NCBI RefSeq assembly: GCF_014645375.1 | Contig: NZ_BMLT01000004.1 | Location: forward strand, 1-64,000 | Source: Marinobacterium nitratireducens | GTDB taxonomy: Bacteria; Pseudomonadota; Gammaproteobacteria; Pseudomonadales; Balneatricaceae | Reading direction: 5' to 3' | Length of the DNA: 64,000 bases | Shown here: piece after piece, positions 37,193-46,380 of the stretch | Layout of the letters: every line of letters starts with the position of its first letter | How positions within the stretch are numbered: the stretch's first letter is position 1 | Notes under the pieces: generated by a model | Database searches by the model: none | What the model was told of the DNA's origin: nothing | What the model saw: the letters and a program-made list of their open reading frames with translations, nothing else | Program-made: the position numbers and the translations under genes

Positions 37193-38182
37193 TCAGTTGG
37201 TACAAATATCAGTATTTAACTTCGATGCCAGCGCCGATTCAAATTCCGGCGTCAGCTTCGCTTCGACCGGCAGGTACCAGCTGTCCGGCGGCGCCAGGTG
37301 ACGACACTTCACCGCGTCCTTCTCGGTCATGATCAGCGGCAGCCGCTCGTCGAACACCAGATCCTGCTCGCCGAAGGCGTGGTGATCGGCAAAGCTGTGC
37401 GGCACCGGATCGAATCCCAGTTGACGCAGGGTTTCGAAAAAACGTTGCGGATTGCCGATTCCGGCCACGGCGTGCACGCGACGCCCGCCCGTCCAGTCGA
37501 CAGCCGCGCAGCGCTTGCCGTCCCGCAGCGAGACCAGTTCCGATGGCGTCAGCTGCATCCGGTGCGCGCCGTCGGGGCAGAATTCGCCACCGCCGTTCAC
37601 CACCACCAGATCGACCTCGCCGATGCGCTGCGGCGGCTCCCGCAACGGCCCCTCCGGCAGGCAGCGGCCATTGCCCAGCCCTCTCTCGCTGTCGAGCACC
37701 AGGATCTCGACGTCGCGGCCAAGCGCGTAGTGCTGCAGGCCGTCGTCGCTTATGATCAGATCGCAGTCGAAATGCTCGAGCAGAAAGCGCGCCGCCGCGG
37801 CACGGTCCGGATCGATCACCAGCGGACAGTTGCTGCGTCCGGCAATCAGCAGCGGCTCATCGCCGCACTCGCCGGCATCGCCGTCCGGGCGCACGACAAA
37901 GGGACGGGTCGGCGGCCTCGCGCCGTAACCGCGACTGACCACGCCGGGCCGCAGGCCGCGGCGCCTTGCCCAGTCGACGAGATACAGCACCAGTGGCGTT
38001 TTGCCGGTACCGCCAACGGTGATATTGCCGACCACGATCAGCGGCACCGGCGGCTGCCAGACGCGCTCCGGATGCTGTTCGAAGCCGCGGCGCCGGCGCC
38101 TGGCAAGCGCACGAAACAGCCACTCCAGCGGCCTCAGCAGGCGCAGCCAGGCGCTGCCCCGGTACCAGGCCCTGACCAGCAC
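37193..38182 (-). CDS. lpxK: Tetraacyldisaccharide 4'-kinase
   Basis: The 329-residue inner-membrane-associated enzyme has Walker A VGNITVGGTGKTPLVLYLVD near residue 52, preceded by an N-terminal amphipathic/hydrophobic helix. The DDGLQHYALGRD motif (about 150) and C-terminal MTEKDAVKC are also present. It phosphorylates the lipid A disaccharide precursor. The stop/start arrangement with exbD (1-base overlap) indicates coupling. Confidence 0.97.
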   Translation of the reverse strand: MLVRAWYRGSAWLRLLRPLEWLFRALARRRRRGFEQHPERVWQPPVPLIVVGNITVGGTGKTPLVLYLVDWARRRGLRPGVVSRGYGARPPTRPFVVRPDGDAGECGDEPLLIAGRSNCPLVIDPDRAAAARFLLEHFDCDLIISDDGLQHYALGRDVEILVLDSERGLGNGRCLPEGPLREPPQRIGEVDLVVVNGGGEFCPDGAHRMQLTPSELVSLRDGKRCAAVDWTGGRRVHAVAGIGNPQRFFETLRQLGFDPVPHSFADHHAFGEQDLVFDERLPLIMTEKDAVKCRHLAPPDSWYLPVEAKLTPEFESALASKLNTDICTN

Positions 38183-38598
38183 TAGTCGGCCGGCTCCTGG
38201 GTTGTGATGCTGAGATGAACGAAGCCCAGCTGACCGGCCACATCCATGACGGTGACCACCGACTGGTGCGGCGTGGCGCCATCGGCGGTGATCAGCAGCG
38301 GCTGATCGCGATCGCTGCCGGCCTCCTGCTGCAGCGCCTTGCGCAGCGTATCCGGTTCGCTGTTGACCAGCGGCTTGCCGTTGATGCTGTACTGCCCCTG
38401 CGCATTCACCAGCACCTCGAGCAGATCACGCGATGCCTCGCCGGGCTCGGCACTGGCCTCCGGCAGATCGACCTCGAGATGGGTCTCGCGGGTGAAGGTG
38501 GTCGAGACCATGAAGAAGATCAGCAGCAGGAATACGACGTCGATCAGCGGCGTCAGATTGACGCTGACCTCTTCCTGTCGGCGGCGTTCGAACTTCAC
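38182..38598 (-). CDS. exbD: ExbD/TolR-family biopolymer transport protein
   Basis: A 138-residue protein with one N-terminal helix. The motif VNLTPLIDVVFLLLIFFMVSTT includes the conserved membrane Asp that carries protons. The periplasmic C-terminal domain follows (VDLPEASAEPGE to the end). With ExbB it forms a proton-driven motor. This unlinked exbBD pair in the lpxK cluster is typical of Pseudomonas-like genomes, where msbA of enterobacteria is absent from this spot; its precise partner (TonB or other) is unknown. Confidence 0.93.
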   Translation of the reverse strand: MKFERRRQEEVSVNLTPLIDVVFLLLIFFMVSTTFTRETHLEVDLPEASAEPGEASRDLLEVLVNAQGQYSINGKPLVNSEPDTLRKALQQEAGSDRDQPLLITADGATPHQSVVTVMDVAGQLGFVHLSITTQEPAD

Positions 38599-38619
38599 AG
38601 CACGAGGCCTGCAGCGTAA

Positions 38620-39240
38620 TCAGACATAATCGACCTCGCGCTCGCCGTGAACGACCTCGACCAGCTTGACCGCCTCCTGCTCCATTTCCTTGACCAGCGA
38701 ATCGACATGACGCTGGAAGTAACGATGGAAGATCAGCGTCGGGATAGCCACGGCAAGACCCGCGGCGGTGGTCAGCAGCGCCTCGGAGATACCACCGGCC
38801 AGCACCGATGCATTGCCGGTACCCTGCGCCATGATCTCGGTGAACACCTTGATCATGCCGATAACGGTACCCAGCAGCCCCAGCAGCGGCGTGATCGCGG
38901 CAATGGTGCCCAGGGCATTGAGAAAACGCTCGAGCTCGTGGATCACCTGGCTGGCGGCCTCGAGAATGCTTTCCTTCATCACCTCGCGACCGTGACGGGC
39001 ATTGTTGAGCCCCGCCACCATGATGCGCCCAAGCGGGCTCTGATCGCGGATCTCGCGCATTTCCGCTGCGGTGAGCGCCTTGCCCTGCATGCGCGACCAG
39101 ATGTCGGCCAGCAGCCCGCGGGGCGCAACGCGCGAGGTGCGCAGCACCCAGAAGCGTTCAAGGCAGATCGCCAGTGACAGTACAGAGCAGGCTGCAATGG
39201 GGACCATCAGCCAGCCGCCGGCTTTGAGAAGTTCGAACAC
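38620..39240 (-). CDS. exbB: ExbB/TolQ-family proton channel protein
   Basis: A 206-residue protein with three helices: about 8-28, then AAITPLLGLLGTVIGMIKVF near residue 110 and LLTTAAGLAVAIPTLIFHRY near 155, with the family's conserved Thr/Pro residues. It forms the pentameric channel around ExbD. It precedes exbD by 21 bases in the same operon. Confidence 0.94.
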   Translation of the reverse strand: MFELLKAGGWLMVPIAACSVLSLAICLERFWVLRTSRVAPRGLLADIWSRMQGKALTAAEMREIRDQSPLGRIMVAGLNNARHGREVMKESILEAASQVIHELERFLNALGTIAAITPLLGLLGTVIGMIKVFTEIMAQGTGNASVLAGGISEALLTTAAGLAVAIPTLIFHRYFQRHVDSLVKEMEQEAVKLVEVVHGEREVDYV

Positions 39241-39384
39241 CCTAAATCCTCTTCAACTTGACCGACAATGGCGCATGCCCGGTCATCCCTGGTGCCGGGT
39301 ACTCTACCACAGGGAAGCCGGGAGACTGAATATGGGCGTGAGGCGCGACCATTTCATGCTGGGCACAGCTCCCACACAGCGGAC

Positions 39385-39461
39385 GTAGGAGCCCACTCTG
39401 TGGGCGAACAGCCTTGCAGCATGCTGCCAATCTTCGGTTCGCTCGCGGAGCGAGCTCCTAC
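39385..39461. repeat. Pseudomonas-like REP/BIME inverted repeat
   Basis: GTAGGAGC at 39385-39392 and GCTCCTAC at 39454-39461 bracket two hairpin-forming parts (CCCACTCTGTGGGC and CGCTCGCGGAGCG). It lies in the 277-base gap between comEC and exbB, which otherwise shows short CACTAAC iterations near 39500. Confidence 0.7.
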
Positions 39462-39517
39462 ATGTCTGTCGGACGACGCCCCTTACGCCTAACGCCTCAC
39501 CACTAACCACTAACCAC

Positions 39518-41734
39518 TCACCATCCTGACCAATACCGCTTCCTCGCCTGCCTCCAGGTCCGCGCGCGACACTCGCCGTCTTCAACGGTCAGCTCGATGG
39601 CGCCGGTGTGTGCGGTTGTCAGTAGCCGGCTGCCCTCCCGTTCGAAGCGCCTGACCACCTCCGGCGCCGGATGGCCGTAGGGATTGAGATAGCCGGCGCT
39701 GAACAGCACCGCCTCTGGCCGGGTTGCCGCCACGAAGGTCTCGGTCGACGAGCTGCGGCTGCCGTGATGGGAGGCGAGCAGCCAGGTGACGGTCGGCAGG
39801 CCCGCCGCCACCAGGCCCCGCTCGACGCCGGCGCCGATATCGCCGGTCAGCAGCAGGCGGCAGCCTTCGGACTCGATCAGCAGCACGCAGGAGCTGTCGT
39901 TTTCATCGCCGCCACCGCCACCGTGCAGATAGTGAAACTGCGTATCGCCCCAGCGCCAGCGCTCCCCTGCCCGGCAGGCGTCATAGCCTTCCCGGGCCTG
40001 CAGTCTGGCGCTGCCGGACTGGCGCCGAACCACATTCAGCCGACGCAACAGGTACCGGCGCCCGCCGGCATGATCGTTGTCGGCATGGCTGACCACCAGC
40101 CGCTCCAGGCGGCGCACGCCGTCGCGGCGCAGCAGCGGGAGCACCGAGCGCTCGAGCGCGGTGGACCCACTGAGATAACCGGGCCCGGTGTCGTATAGCA
40201 GCCGACGGCCATCACTTTCCACCAGCACCGCGGTCCCCTGACCGACGTCGAACACCCATGCCCGCAGACCGCCCCGCTCGCCCTTAACCGGCGGCACCGC
40301 AAACAGCGCCAGCCCCCAGATCGAAAGCGTCAGCAGCCTGACCGGATAGGACAACGGCAGCGTCAGAACGGCCGCCGCCAGCAGCGCCAGCGCCAGCAGC
40401 AGCCCGTGCGGCATCGCCAGCGACAGCGCCGCACCCGGCCATGAGGCCAGCGCCCCGAGCCCACTCCAGAGCCAGCCCACCAGCCACTCGTATCCGATCA
40501 CCGGCCAGGCGATGCCCGCCCATAAAGCCAGCAGCAGCGGCCCCAACGCCAGAATCAGCAGCGGCAACAGCGGAATCGCCACCAGATTGATGACAGGCCC
40601 GATCAGCGACAGCTCACCGAAAACCCCCAGCAGCAGCGGCGCCATCAGGCAGAAGATCGCCAGCTGGGCGCGCAGCAGTCGACGCCAGAGCGGCTGTCTG
40701 CCACGCTCCCCTGCCAGCAGCAACAGCACCGCCACCGCACCGAAAGACAGCCAGAGACCGGCGTCGAGCACCGCCAGCGGCTGCAGCGTCAGCACCAGGG
40801 CAAGCGCCAGCCACCAGCGCCTCCAGGCCGACAGCGGCCACAACCAGAACGCCGATAGCAACAGCGCAGCCGCCATGATCCAGGCTCGCTGCGTCGCCAG
40901 CCCCGCGCCGGCCAGCAGCACGTAGCCGCCGCTGAACAGCAATGCCAGCACCACCGGCAACAGGCGCGAACCCAGGCCGCCGAGCCAGCGGTTGGGACAA
41001 AGCCAGCAAAGCCCACGTCCGAGCAGCCAGCCGACGCCCAGGATGATGCCGATATGCAGGCCGCTGACCACCAGCAGGTGGACGGTGCCGGTGCGCCGCA
41101 GCCGGCGCCAGTCCGGCTCTTCGAGTCCGCGCCGGTCGCCCAGCAACAGCGCCCGCGCAAGCGCCGCGACTGCGGCGTCGGCGAACCCGGCGTCGAGTCT
41201 CGCGGCAAGCGCAGCACGCAGGCGGTCGACGCCTGGCGCGGCGTTCAGACGCACCAACTCGCCGCGAACGTAACCGGTGGCGTCGATGCCCCGCGCCAGC
41301 GCCCAGCGCTCGTAGTCGAACGCCGCCGGATTCCAGAGCCCCCGGGGCGGCTTGAGACGCGCCCTAAGCCGCACCCGGTCGCCCGGGCGCAGCCTGTCGG
41401 TACCGTCATACCAGCCCAGGCGCACGCGACGTACGCGGCTGCCACCGGCATCCAGCACCTTCAGCTCGAAACGCTGCACGCCACCGGTCTCGGTCGGCAG
41501 CCCCGAGACGATACCGGTCAGGTGATGATCGCGTCCCTGGGTTTGCGGATCGAGCCGGTGCCAAAGCTGCCAGTGACCGTAACTGATGGCCAGCAGCAAC
41601 CCGAGCCAGAATGCGGTGCCCTGGCGATGCCAGGGCCCGAAGAGAAGCAGCGGCGCAGCCGCGAGCCAGAGCCAGCCCTGCGGCAGCTCGGGCAAAAAGG
41701 CGCCGGCCAGAATGCCGGCGGTGTAGAAGATCAT
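39518..41734 (-). CDS. comEC: ComEC/Rec2 DNA-uptake channel protein
   Basis: The 738-residue polytopic protein has an AGGAGG ribosome site at its start. The N-terminal OB-like DUF4131 domain lies between the first helices. The Competence domain is about residues 200-480 (LVVSGLHIGIILGVGWLLGR), and a C-terminal metallo-beta-lactamase-like domain carries VSHADNDHAGG near residue 555 and LLTGDIGAGVERGL. It carries single-stranded DNA across the inner membrane in natural transformation. It heads the exbB-exbD-lpxK-trm112-kdsB cluster. Relevant here because the window also has an integron cassette array. Confidence 0.95.
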   Translation of the reverse strand: MIFYTAGILAGAFLPELPQGWLWLAAAPLLLFGPWHRQGTAFWLGLLLAISYGHWQLWHRLDPQTQGRDHHLTGIVSGLPTETGGVQRFELKVLDAGGSRVRRVRLGWYDGTDRLRPGDRVRLRARLKPPRGLWNPAAFDYERWALARGIDATGYVRGELVRLNAAPGVDRLRAALAARLDAGFADAAVAALARALLLGDRRGLEEPDWRRLRRTGTVHLLVVSGLHIGIILGVGWLLGRGLCWLCPNRWLGGLGSRLLPVVLALLFSGGYVLLAGAGLATQRAWIMAAALLLSAFWLWPLSAWRRWWLALALVLTLQPLAVLDAGLWLSFGAVAVLLLLAGERGRQPLWRRLLRAQLAIFCLMAPLLLGVFGELSLIGPVINLVAIPLLPLLILALGPLLLALWAGIAWPVIGYEWLVGWLWSGLGALASWPGAALSLAMPHGLLLALALLAAAVLTLPLSYPVRLLTLSIWGLALFAVPPVKGERGGLRAWVFDVGQGTAVLVESDGRRLLYDTGPGYLSGSTALERSVLPLLRRDGVRRLERLVVSHADNDHAGGRRYLLRRLNVVRRQSGSARLQAREGYDACRAGERWRWGDTQFHYLHGGGGGDENDSSCVLLIESEGCRLLLTGDIGAGVERGLVAAGLPTVTWLLASHHGSRSSSTETFVAATRPEAVLFSAGYLNPYGHPAPEVVRRFEREGSRLLTTAHTGAIELTVEDGECRARTWRQARKRYWSGW

Positions 41735-41985
41735 CCCTGACCTCCTGTGATTCCATTCCGGGAGATCCCGACAGCGGCGAGAGCCAATCCCGGCTCCGAC
41801 GGGCCTGCCACGCTGCCAGAGCGCCGCTCAGCAAAACGCATCCGCTCCCGGATGCGCGGCAAAGCACCGCCACGGGGAGGGGCAATCGCAGGTTCCCTTC
41901 ATCGCTGCCTCTGGCATAATATAGCGCGTCTAGCGCGTCGAGCTCCGGCTCCCTGCGCGTCACTCCAGTCCAGCAAGCCGAATTC

Positions 41986-42516
41986 ATGCCCCGAAAGCTG
42001 ATCAAGAAGTACATGCCAGACGCGCACCGGGTGCGTTCACATCGGCACCTGAGCTGGCTCGGTGATCATCTCCACGACCCCAATCTGTTTCACCTCACCC
42101 GTAAATCGGTTTCCCGGGCGGCCCTGGTCGGCATCTTCTGCGCCTTCCTGCCGATACCGCTGCAGATGCTGGTAGCCGCGATCATCGCGGTCGCGGCGCG
42201 CTCGAACCTGCCGATTTCGGTCGGCCTGGTGTGGCTGACCAATCCGCTGACCATGCCACCGATCTTCTACTTCACCTATTCCCTGGGCACCTTCCTGCTC
42301 GGCGCACCCGTCGAGCACGTCGAGTTCGAGCTCTCGCTGTCGACAGTCGGCGCGGAAATCGCCGCGGTCTGGTGGCCGCTGCTGCTGGGTTCGGTCATCT
42401 GCGGGATCTTTTTCGCGGCGCTCGGCTACGCCACGGTGCAGCTGTTCTGGATCTGGCACGTCAACCGCAGCTGGAAACGGCGCGCGGAAGCCAGGAAGAA
42501 GAAAGACGAAAGGTAG
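41986..42516 (+). CDS. DUF2062 membrane protein
   Basis: A 176-residue protein with the DUF2062 signature: ALVGIFCAFLPIPLQMLVAA near residue 47 and WLTNPLTMPPIFYFTYSLG near 85. It has about three or four helices and a basic tail (RSWKRRAEARKKK). It is divergent from comEC, the same neighbourhood as in Pseudomonas. Function unknown. A TATAAT-like box (CATAATATAG) about 60 bases upstream may be its promoter. Confidence 0.9.
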   Translation: MPRKLIKKYMPDAHRVRSHRHLSWLGDHLHDPNLFHLTRKSVSRAALVGIFCAFLPIPLQMLVAAIIAVAARSNLPISVGLVWLTNPLTMPPIFYFTYSLGTFLLGAPVEHVEFELSLSTVGAEIAAVWWPLLLGSVICGIFFAALGYATVQLFWIWHVNRSWKRRAEARKKKDER

Positions 42517-42526
42517 TTAACAGCCG

Positions 42527-42620
42527 CGTAGGGTGCTGCTGAGCGAAGCGATGCGCACCGATCGATACCGGCCGATACCGACTTAATGGTGCGGTGCGCT
42601 CCGCTTACCGACACCCTACG
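42527..42620. repeat. Complete GTAGGGTGC inverted-repeat element
   Basis: The ends CGTAGGGTG and CACCCTACG, and inner GAGCGAAGCGATGCGCACC with GGTGCGGTGCGCTCCGCTTA, form a long imperfect hairpin of about 94 bases. It lies between the convergent DUF2062 and lolD genes. Its right end includes the TAG stop codon of lolD. Confidence 0.75.
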
Positions 42621-43302
42621 CGGTGATGGGAAAGAGCTTGCCGTCGCGCAGTTCGAGCTGGCGATCCATCCGCGCCGCAAGGTCGGTATCGTGGGTGACG
42701 ACGATAAAGGACACGCCGGTGCGTGTATTGAGATCGTCCATCAGCGCCTGCACTTCTGCGGCGGTGTGCCGATCGAGATTACCGGTGGGTTCATCCATCA
42801 GCACGCAGGCAGGCTCCGTCACCAGCGCACGCGCAATCGCCACACGCTGACGCTCACCACCGCTGAGCTGCGGCGGCTTGTGCCTGATGCGCGCGCCAAG
42901 CCCAACCGCCTCGAGCATACCGGCCGCCAGGGCCCGCGCCTCGGCGACCCGGGTGCCACGTATCAGCAGCGGCATGGCAACGTTCTCCAGCGCGGTGAAC
43001 TCCGGTAGCAGATGGTGAAACTGATACACGAAGCCGAGCACCCGGTTGCGAATCTCGCAGCGCTTGCGCTCGGAAACGGCATACAGGTCTTCGCCGCCGA
43101 CCTTAACCTGCCCGGTGGAAGGCTTGTCCAGCCCGCCCAGGATGTTCATCAGGGTGCTCTTGCCGGAGCCGGAACTGCCGATAATCGCCACCCGCTCGCC
43201 GGGCGCCACCTCGAACCGGACCTGATCGAGCACCTGCAGCTGACTGCCGCCCTCGCGATAGACCTTGTCGACGCCCTGCGCCAGCATTACGAGATCACTC
43301 AT
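42616..43302 (-). CDS. lolD: Lipoprotein-release ABC transporter ATPase LolD
   Basis: The 228-residue ATPase is counted from the ATG at 43302 ([15 protein letters not shown]); a longer frame upstream lies inside lolC and is rejected. Walker A is [15 protein letters not shown], signature [15 protein letters not shown], Walker [13 protein letters not shown]. The [15 protein letters not shown] stretch is typical of LolD/MacB ATPases. It powers lipoprotein extraction from the inner membrane. It overlaps the permease gene by 8 bases. The stop codon sits in a dispersed repeat. Confidence 0.95.
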   Translation of the reverse strand: MSDLVMLAQGVDKVYREGGSQLQVLDQVRFEVAPGERVAIIGSSGSGKSTLMNILGGLDKPSTGQVKVGGEDLYAVSERKRCEIRNRVLGFVYQFHHLLPEFTALENVAMPLLIRGTRVAEARALAAGMLEAVGLGARIRHKPPQLSGGERQRVAIARALVTEPACVLMDEPTGNLDRHTAAEVQALMDDLNTRTGVSFIVVTHDTDLAARMDRQLELRDGKLFPITA

Positions 43303-44539
43303 ATCGCAGCGCCTCCGCCGGCTGGGTACGCGACGCCCGCCACGCCGGATACAGGGTTGCAAGGAAACTGATCGACAGCGCCGCACCGCAGATAAGATAG
43401 ACATCCGGCCACTGCAGCTGCGACGGCAGATAACTGATGAAATAGACGTCCGCCGACAGGAACTGAATTCCCAGCGCCCGCTCGAGCCAGGCCACGGCAT
43501 CGGTTACCGTCAGCGCCAGCAACACCCCGAGACCGGTACCGAGCAGCGTGCCGACGACGCCGATCAGCGAGCCCTGAACCATGAAGACGCGCATGATGCG
43601 TCCCGGCGTCGCGCCAAGGGTACGCAGAATGGCGATGTCGGCCTTCTTGTCCGTCACCACCATCACCAGCGTCGACACGATATTGAAGGCCGCGACGAAA
43701 ACGATCAGGAACAGCAGCAGACCGATCATCCGCTTCTCCATCTGGATCGCCTGGAACAGGTTGCCATGACTGCGCGTCCAGTCGTTCACCAGGTAGCTGC
43801 CGCCAAGATCGGCGGCGATGTGCCGGACTTCCCCCGGGGCCTCGAACAGGTCGGCAAAGCGCAGCCGGATACCGTCCACGGCGTCGCCCTGGCGCTTGAT
43901 CACGGCGGCGTCGTGAATATTGATATAGGCGAGTCCCGCATCGAGTTCGGCACCCACCTCGAACACGCCGACGACGCTGAAGCGCTTGAGCCGCGGCACC
44001 ACGCCGGCGACGCTCACCGAGGCCTCCGGCAGCACCAGTGTCACCTTGTCGCCGACAGAAACGCCCAGCGAGCGTGCCAGCAAAGCGCCAAGGACGATGC
44101 CGAAGCGCTCCTCACCGAGCGCAGCCAGGCTGCCCTGGCGCATATGCTGGCCGATAATCGAGACGTTGGGCTCGCGCGCCGGGTCGATACCGTAGACCAG
44201 CACGCCGTGCACCCGCCCGCCCTGGGTCAGCATCGCCTGGGCCTGAATGTACGGCGCAGTTCCCAGCACCTTGGGGTTCTTGCCGATGCGAAACGCCAGC
44301 TCGTGCCAGTTCTGCAGCGGTTCGCCGTAACCGGAAATGGTGGCGTGCGGGACCATGCCCAGGATGCGTTCCTTGAGCTCGCGATCGAAGCCGTTCATCA
44401 CCGACAGCACGACGATCAGCGCCGCCACGCCGAGCATAAGCCCGAGCATCGACACCAGGGAGATGAACGAGATGAAGTGGTTGCTGCGCTTGGCACCGGT
44501 GTAGCGCAACCCCACGTACAGGGAAAGTGGTCTGAACAT
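43295..44539 (-). CDS. LolC/LolE-family lipoprotein-release permease
   Basis: The 414-residue protein has four helices (about 25-48, 272-295, 315-345, 378-400) and a large periplasmic domain between the first two. It begins [20 protein letters not shown], then [20 protein letters not shown], as LolC/E do. Only one LolC/E gene accompanies lolD here, whereas LolCDE has two. It may be a LolF-type homodimer, or a second copy may lie elsewhere. Confidence 0.92.
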   Translation of the reverse strand: MFRPLSLYVGLRYTGAKRSNHFISFISLVSMLGLMLGVAALIVVLSVMNGFDRELKERILGMVPHATISGYGEPLQNWHELAFRIGKNPKVLGTAPYIQAQAMLTQGGRVHGVLVYGIDPAREPNVSIIGQHMRQGSLAALGEERFGIVLGALLARSLGVSVGDKVTLVLPEASVSVAGVVPRLKRFSVVGVFEVGAELDAGLAYINIHDAAVIKRQGDAVDGIRLRFADLFEAPGEVRHIAADLGGSYLVNDWTRSHGNLFQAIQMEKRMIGLLLFLIVFVAAFNIVSTLVMVVTDKKADIAILRTLGATPGRIMRVFMVQGSLIGVVGTLLGTGLGVLLALTVTDAVAWLERALGIQFLSADVYFISYLPSQLQWPDVYLICGAALSISFLATLYPAWRASRTQPAEALRYE

Positions 44540-44631
44540 TCGCCGGATTAAACCACAGGCGCCGGGATAACTCTAACGAAATCAGGCAAATAATTCGTTA
44601 TACTCAGCAGGAATCGGGCCCCTTCGAGAGC

Positions 44632-45213
44632 ATGCAGATGAGCCAGGACCGTCGTCAGTTCTACCGAATCGATCACAAGGTCGCGCTGGAGTATCGGGTG
44701 GTACCCGAATCCGACGTCATGACCAGCGCACGCCCCTATCACTTCGACGTTTCGCCCCACTTCCTGCTGCTTGGCGAGCTGCAGGCGCTGGACAGCGAAA
44801 CCAGCCACCTGCTGCGCAAGATCGGCGAGTCTCAGCCGGACATCGCCGGCTACCTCAAGCTGATCAACACCAAGATCGACATGATCGCCAACAGCCTGGT
44901 GTCGCAGGAGCTGACCGACACCTCGGGCCTGCGCCTCAAGTCCATCAACCTCAGTGAGGGCGGACTGTCGTTCGACAGCAACCAGGCGCTGCGCCAGGGC
45001 GACTATCTGGCGCTGAAACTGGTGTTCCCGGAAAGCCACCTCGGCATGCTGCTGTACGCCCGCGTTCAGCGCTGCGCCCCGATCCAGGACGGCTTCCATA
45101 TCGCCATCGAGTTCTTCAAGCTCACCGAAAGCTGCCGCACCCTGATCGCGCGCTACATTCTCGAAGCCCAGGCGCGGGAGCGACAGCGCCAGCTCGGCCG
45201 GCATGACCGATAA
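44632..45213 (+). CDS. PilZ-domain c-di-GMP receptor-like protein
   Basis: A 193-residue protein starting MQMSQDRRQFYRIDHKV (ATG 44638 is an alternative). The c-di-GMP binding elements are both present: RQFYR (RxxxR) near residue 8 and NLSEGGLSF (D/NxSxxG) near residue 105. A long helical segment lies between them, so the domain is interrupted or of the variant class beside lolCDE in Pseudomonas (PA2989-like). It should sense c-di-GMP, the signal that also governs LapA-type adhesins. It overlaps the tus-like gene by 11 bases. Confidence 0.85.
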   Translation: MQMSQDRRQFYRIDHKVALEYRVVPESDVMTSARPYHFDVSPHFLLLGELQALDSETSHLLRKIGESQPDIAGYLKLINTKIDMIANSLVSQELTDTSGLRLKSINLSEGGLSFDSNQALRQGDYLALKLVFPESHLGMLLYARVQRCAPIQDGFHIAIEFFKLTESCRTLIARYILEAQARERQRQLGRHDR

Positions 45214-46069
45214 CCACCCGGCGCTCGCCAGCGAACTGCTGGAGGCCTTCGATGCCCTGAGCCAGGCACTCGCCCGCTTCAGCGCCCTGCTGCGCGACAG
45301 CGACCGGCCCCTGTGGCTGCCGCTGCACGACAGCGAAGCCGGCCTGGGCGAAAAAGCCACGGCCATTTCGCTGATTGCCGACATCTGGTATCGCGATGGC
45401 CAGGACGGGCGACGCACCCGCAGCCGCCACGGCCTGATCGGCGCCGGCCCCGAGCTGCTCGAGGCCACCCTGGCGCTGAACGCCCGCAAGGCCGATTTCC
45501 AGCAGGCCGCCACCAGCCTCAACGCCGACCATCTGCGCCAGCTACCGGAACGTCTGGCACATCGCGCAGGACAGCTGGCCGAACTGCTGAACCTGCACGG
45601 CCTTGGCCGCATCCATCTTAAACAGTGCTACCGCCAGGTACCCGTACTGGACCGGACACCGACCCGGGTCGGTTTCAACTGGTACAGCAGCGGGCGCAGC
45701 ATTCGCCGCCTCAGCGCCGCCGAAGCCCTGAAGATGCTGCTGCGGCTCGACCAGAGCCAGCCCCACGTGCAGGTGCAACTGGCGAAGCTCTCGCCGCTGC
45801 CGGAACACACGCCGCTGGCCCAACTGCAGACTCAGGTGCCGGTGATGCGCGCCAATATCGGCTGGAAAACCGACGCCGGATGGGAGCGCCAGGCGCGCAA
45901 CTGTCCGCTGCCGCTGGTATTTCCGCTGGCCCAGGGCCAGGCCCTTCCGGAGCACAACAGGCCCGAGCTGATACCGCCAACCGGACGCCAGCGCGCCGAG
46001 CGCTCCGACGCCCGTATCGACCCCGAACCCTTTTTGCCGAGCCTTCGCATCCACCGATATATGAACTGA
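45203..46069 (+). CDS. tus: Tus-like DNA replication terminus site-binding protein
   Basis: The 288-residue protein (E. coli Tus 309) aligns by eye over much of its length. NLHGLGRIHLKQCYRQVPVL parallels the E. coli stretch HLPGLITLNAYRTLTVL, followed by VGFNWYSSGRSIRRL with RFGWANKHIIKNL. NCPLPLVFPL parallels HACPTPLIALI, and the ends FLPSLRIHRYMN and LIIPRLHLYVAD match. Family members bind Ter sites and stop replication forks in one direction. It sits in a pilZ-tus-membrane-protein operon with overlapping ends. No site matching the E. coli Ter core was seen by eye in the window. Confidence 0.78.
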   Translation: MTDNHPALASELLEAFDALSQALARFSALLRDSDRPLWLPLHDSEAGLGEKATAISLIADIWYRDGQDGRRTRSRHGLIGAGPELLEATLALNARKADFQQAATSLNADHLRQLPERLAHRAGQLAELLNLHGLGRIHLKQCYRQVPVLDRTPTRVGFNWYSSGRSIRRLSAAEALKMLLRLDQSQPHVQVQLAKLSPLPEHTPLAQLQTQVPVMRANIGWKTDAGWERQARNCPLPLVFPLAQGQALPEHNRPELIPPTGRQRAERSDARIDPEPFLPSLRIHRYMN

Positions 46070-46380
46070 TGACAAACACCAAACTGCTGCACCATATCGC
46101 CACCGCCGTCGGGCTGCTCTTTCTCGGCGCCTGGTTTCTGCTGTTCAAAACGCTTGGCGTGCTGGACTGGATTACCGCGCTGGTGCCCGAAAGCCATGCC
46201 GGCGCCGGCCTGATGCTCGCCATTGCCCTGGTGATGCTGCCGGCGTTCTTTATCTGGAAACTCTACAACCGCTGGGTCGAGCGCCGCCTCGATATCCGCG
46301 GCATCTACTACGAAGATCACTACTACGGCAGGGATGGCACTACCGAGGACGGCAAGAAGGACGACCGCGACGCGCCGTAG
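46069..46380 (+). CDS. Small two-helix membrane protein, unknown
   Basis: A 103-residue protein whose ATG overlaps the tus-like stop (ATGA-type, 1 base shared). There are two helices (about residues 8-28 and 45-65) and a charged cytoplasmic tail (RRLDIRGIYYEDHYYGRDG, then a run of Asp/Lys). Translationally coupled to the tus-like gene. No family recognised. Its TAG stop lies in the GTAGG start of a dispersed repeat. Confidence 0.7.
   Translation: MTNTKLLHHIATAVGLLFLGAWFLLFKTLGVLDWITALVPESHAGAGLMLAIALVMLPAFFIWKLYNRWVERRLDIRGIYYEDHYYGRDGTTEDGKKDDRDAP

Noticed and set aside
44540-46080. E. coli-type Ter site near the tus-like gene
   Set aside because: No match to the core ATGTTGTAACTA was seen by eye; sequences such as GAGTTGTAATACG near 58795 are too distant from the consensus to claim.
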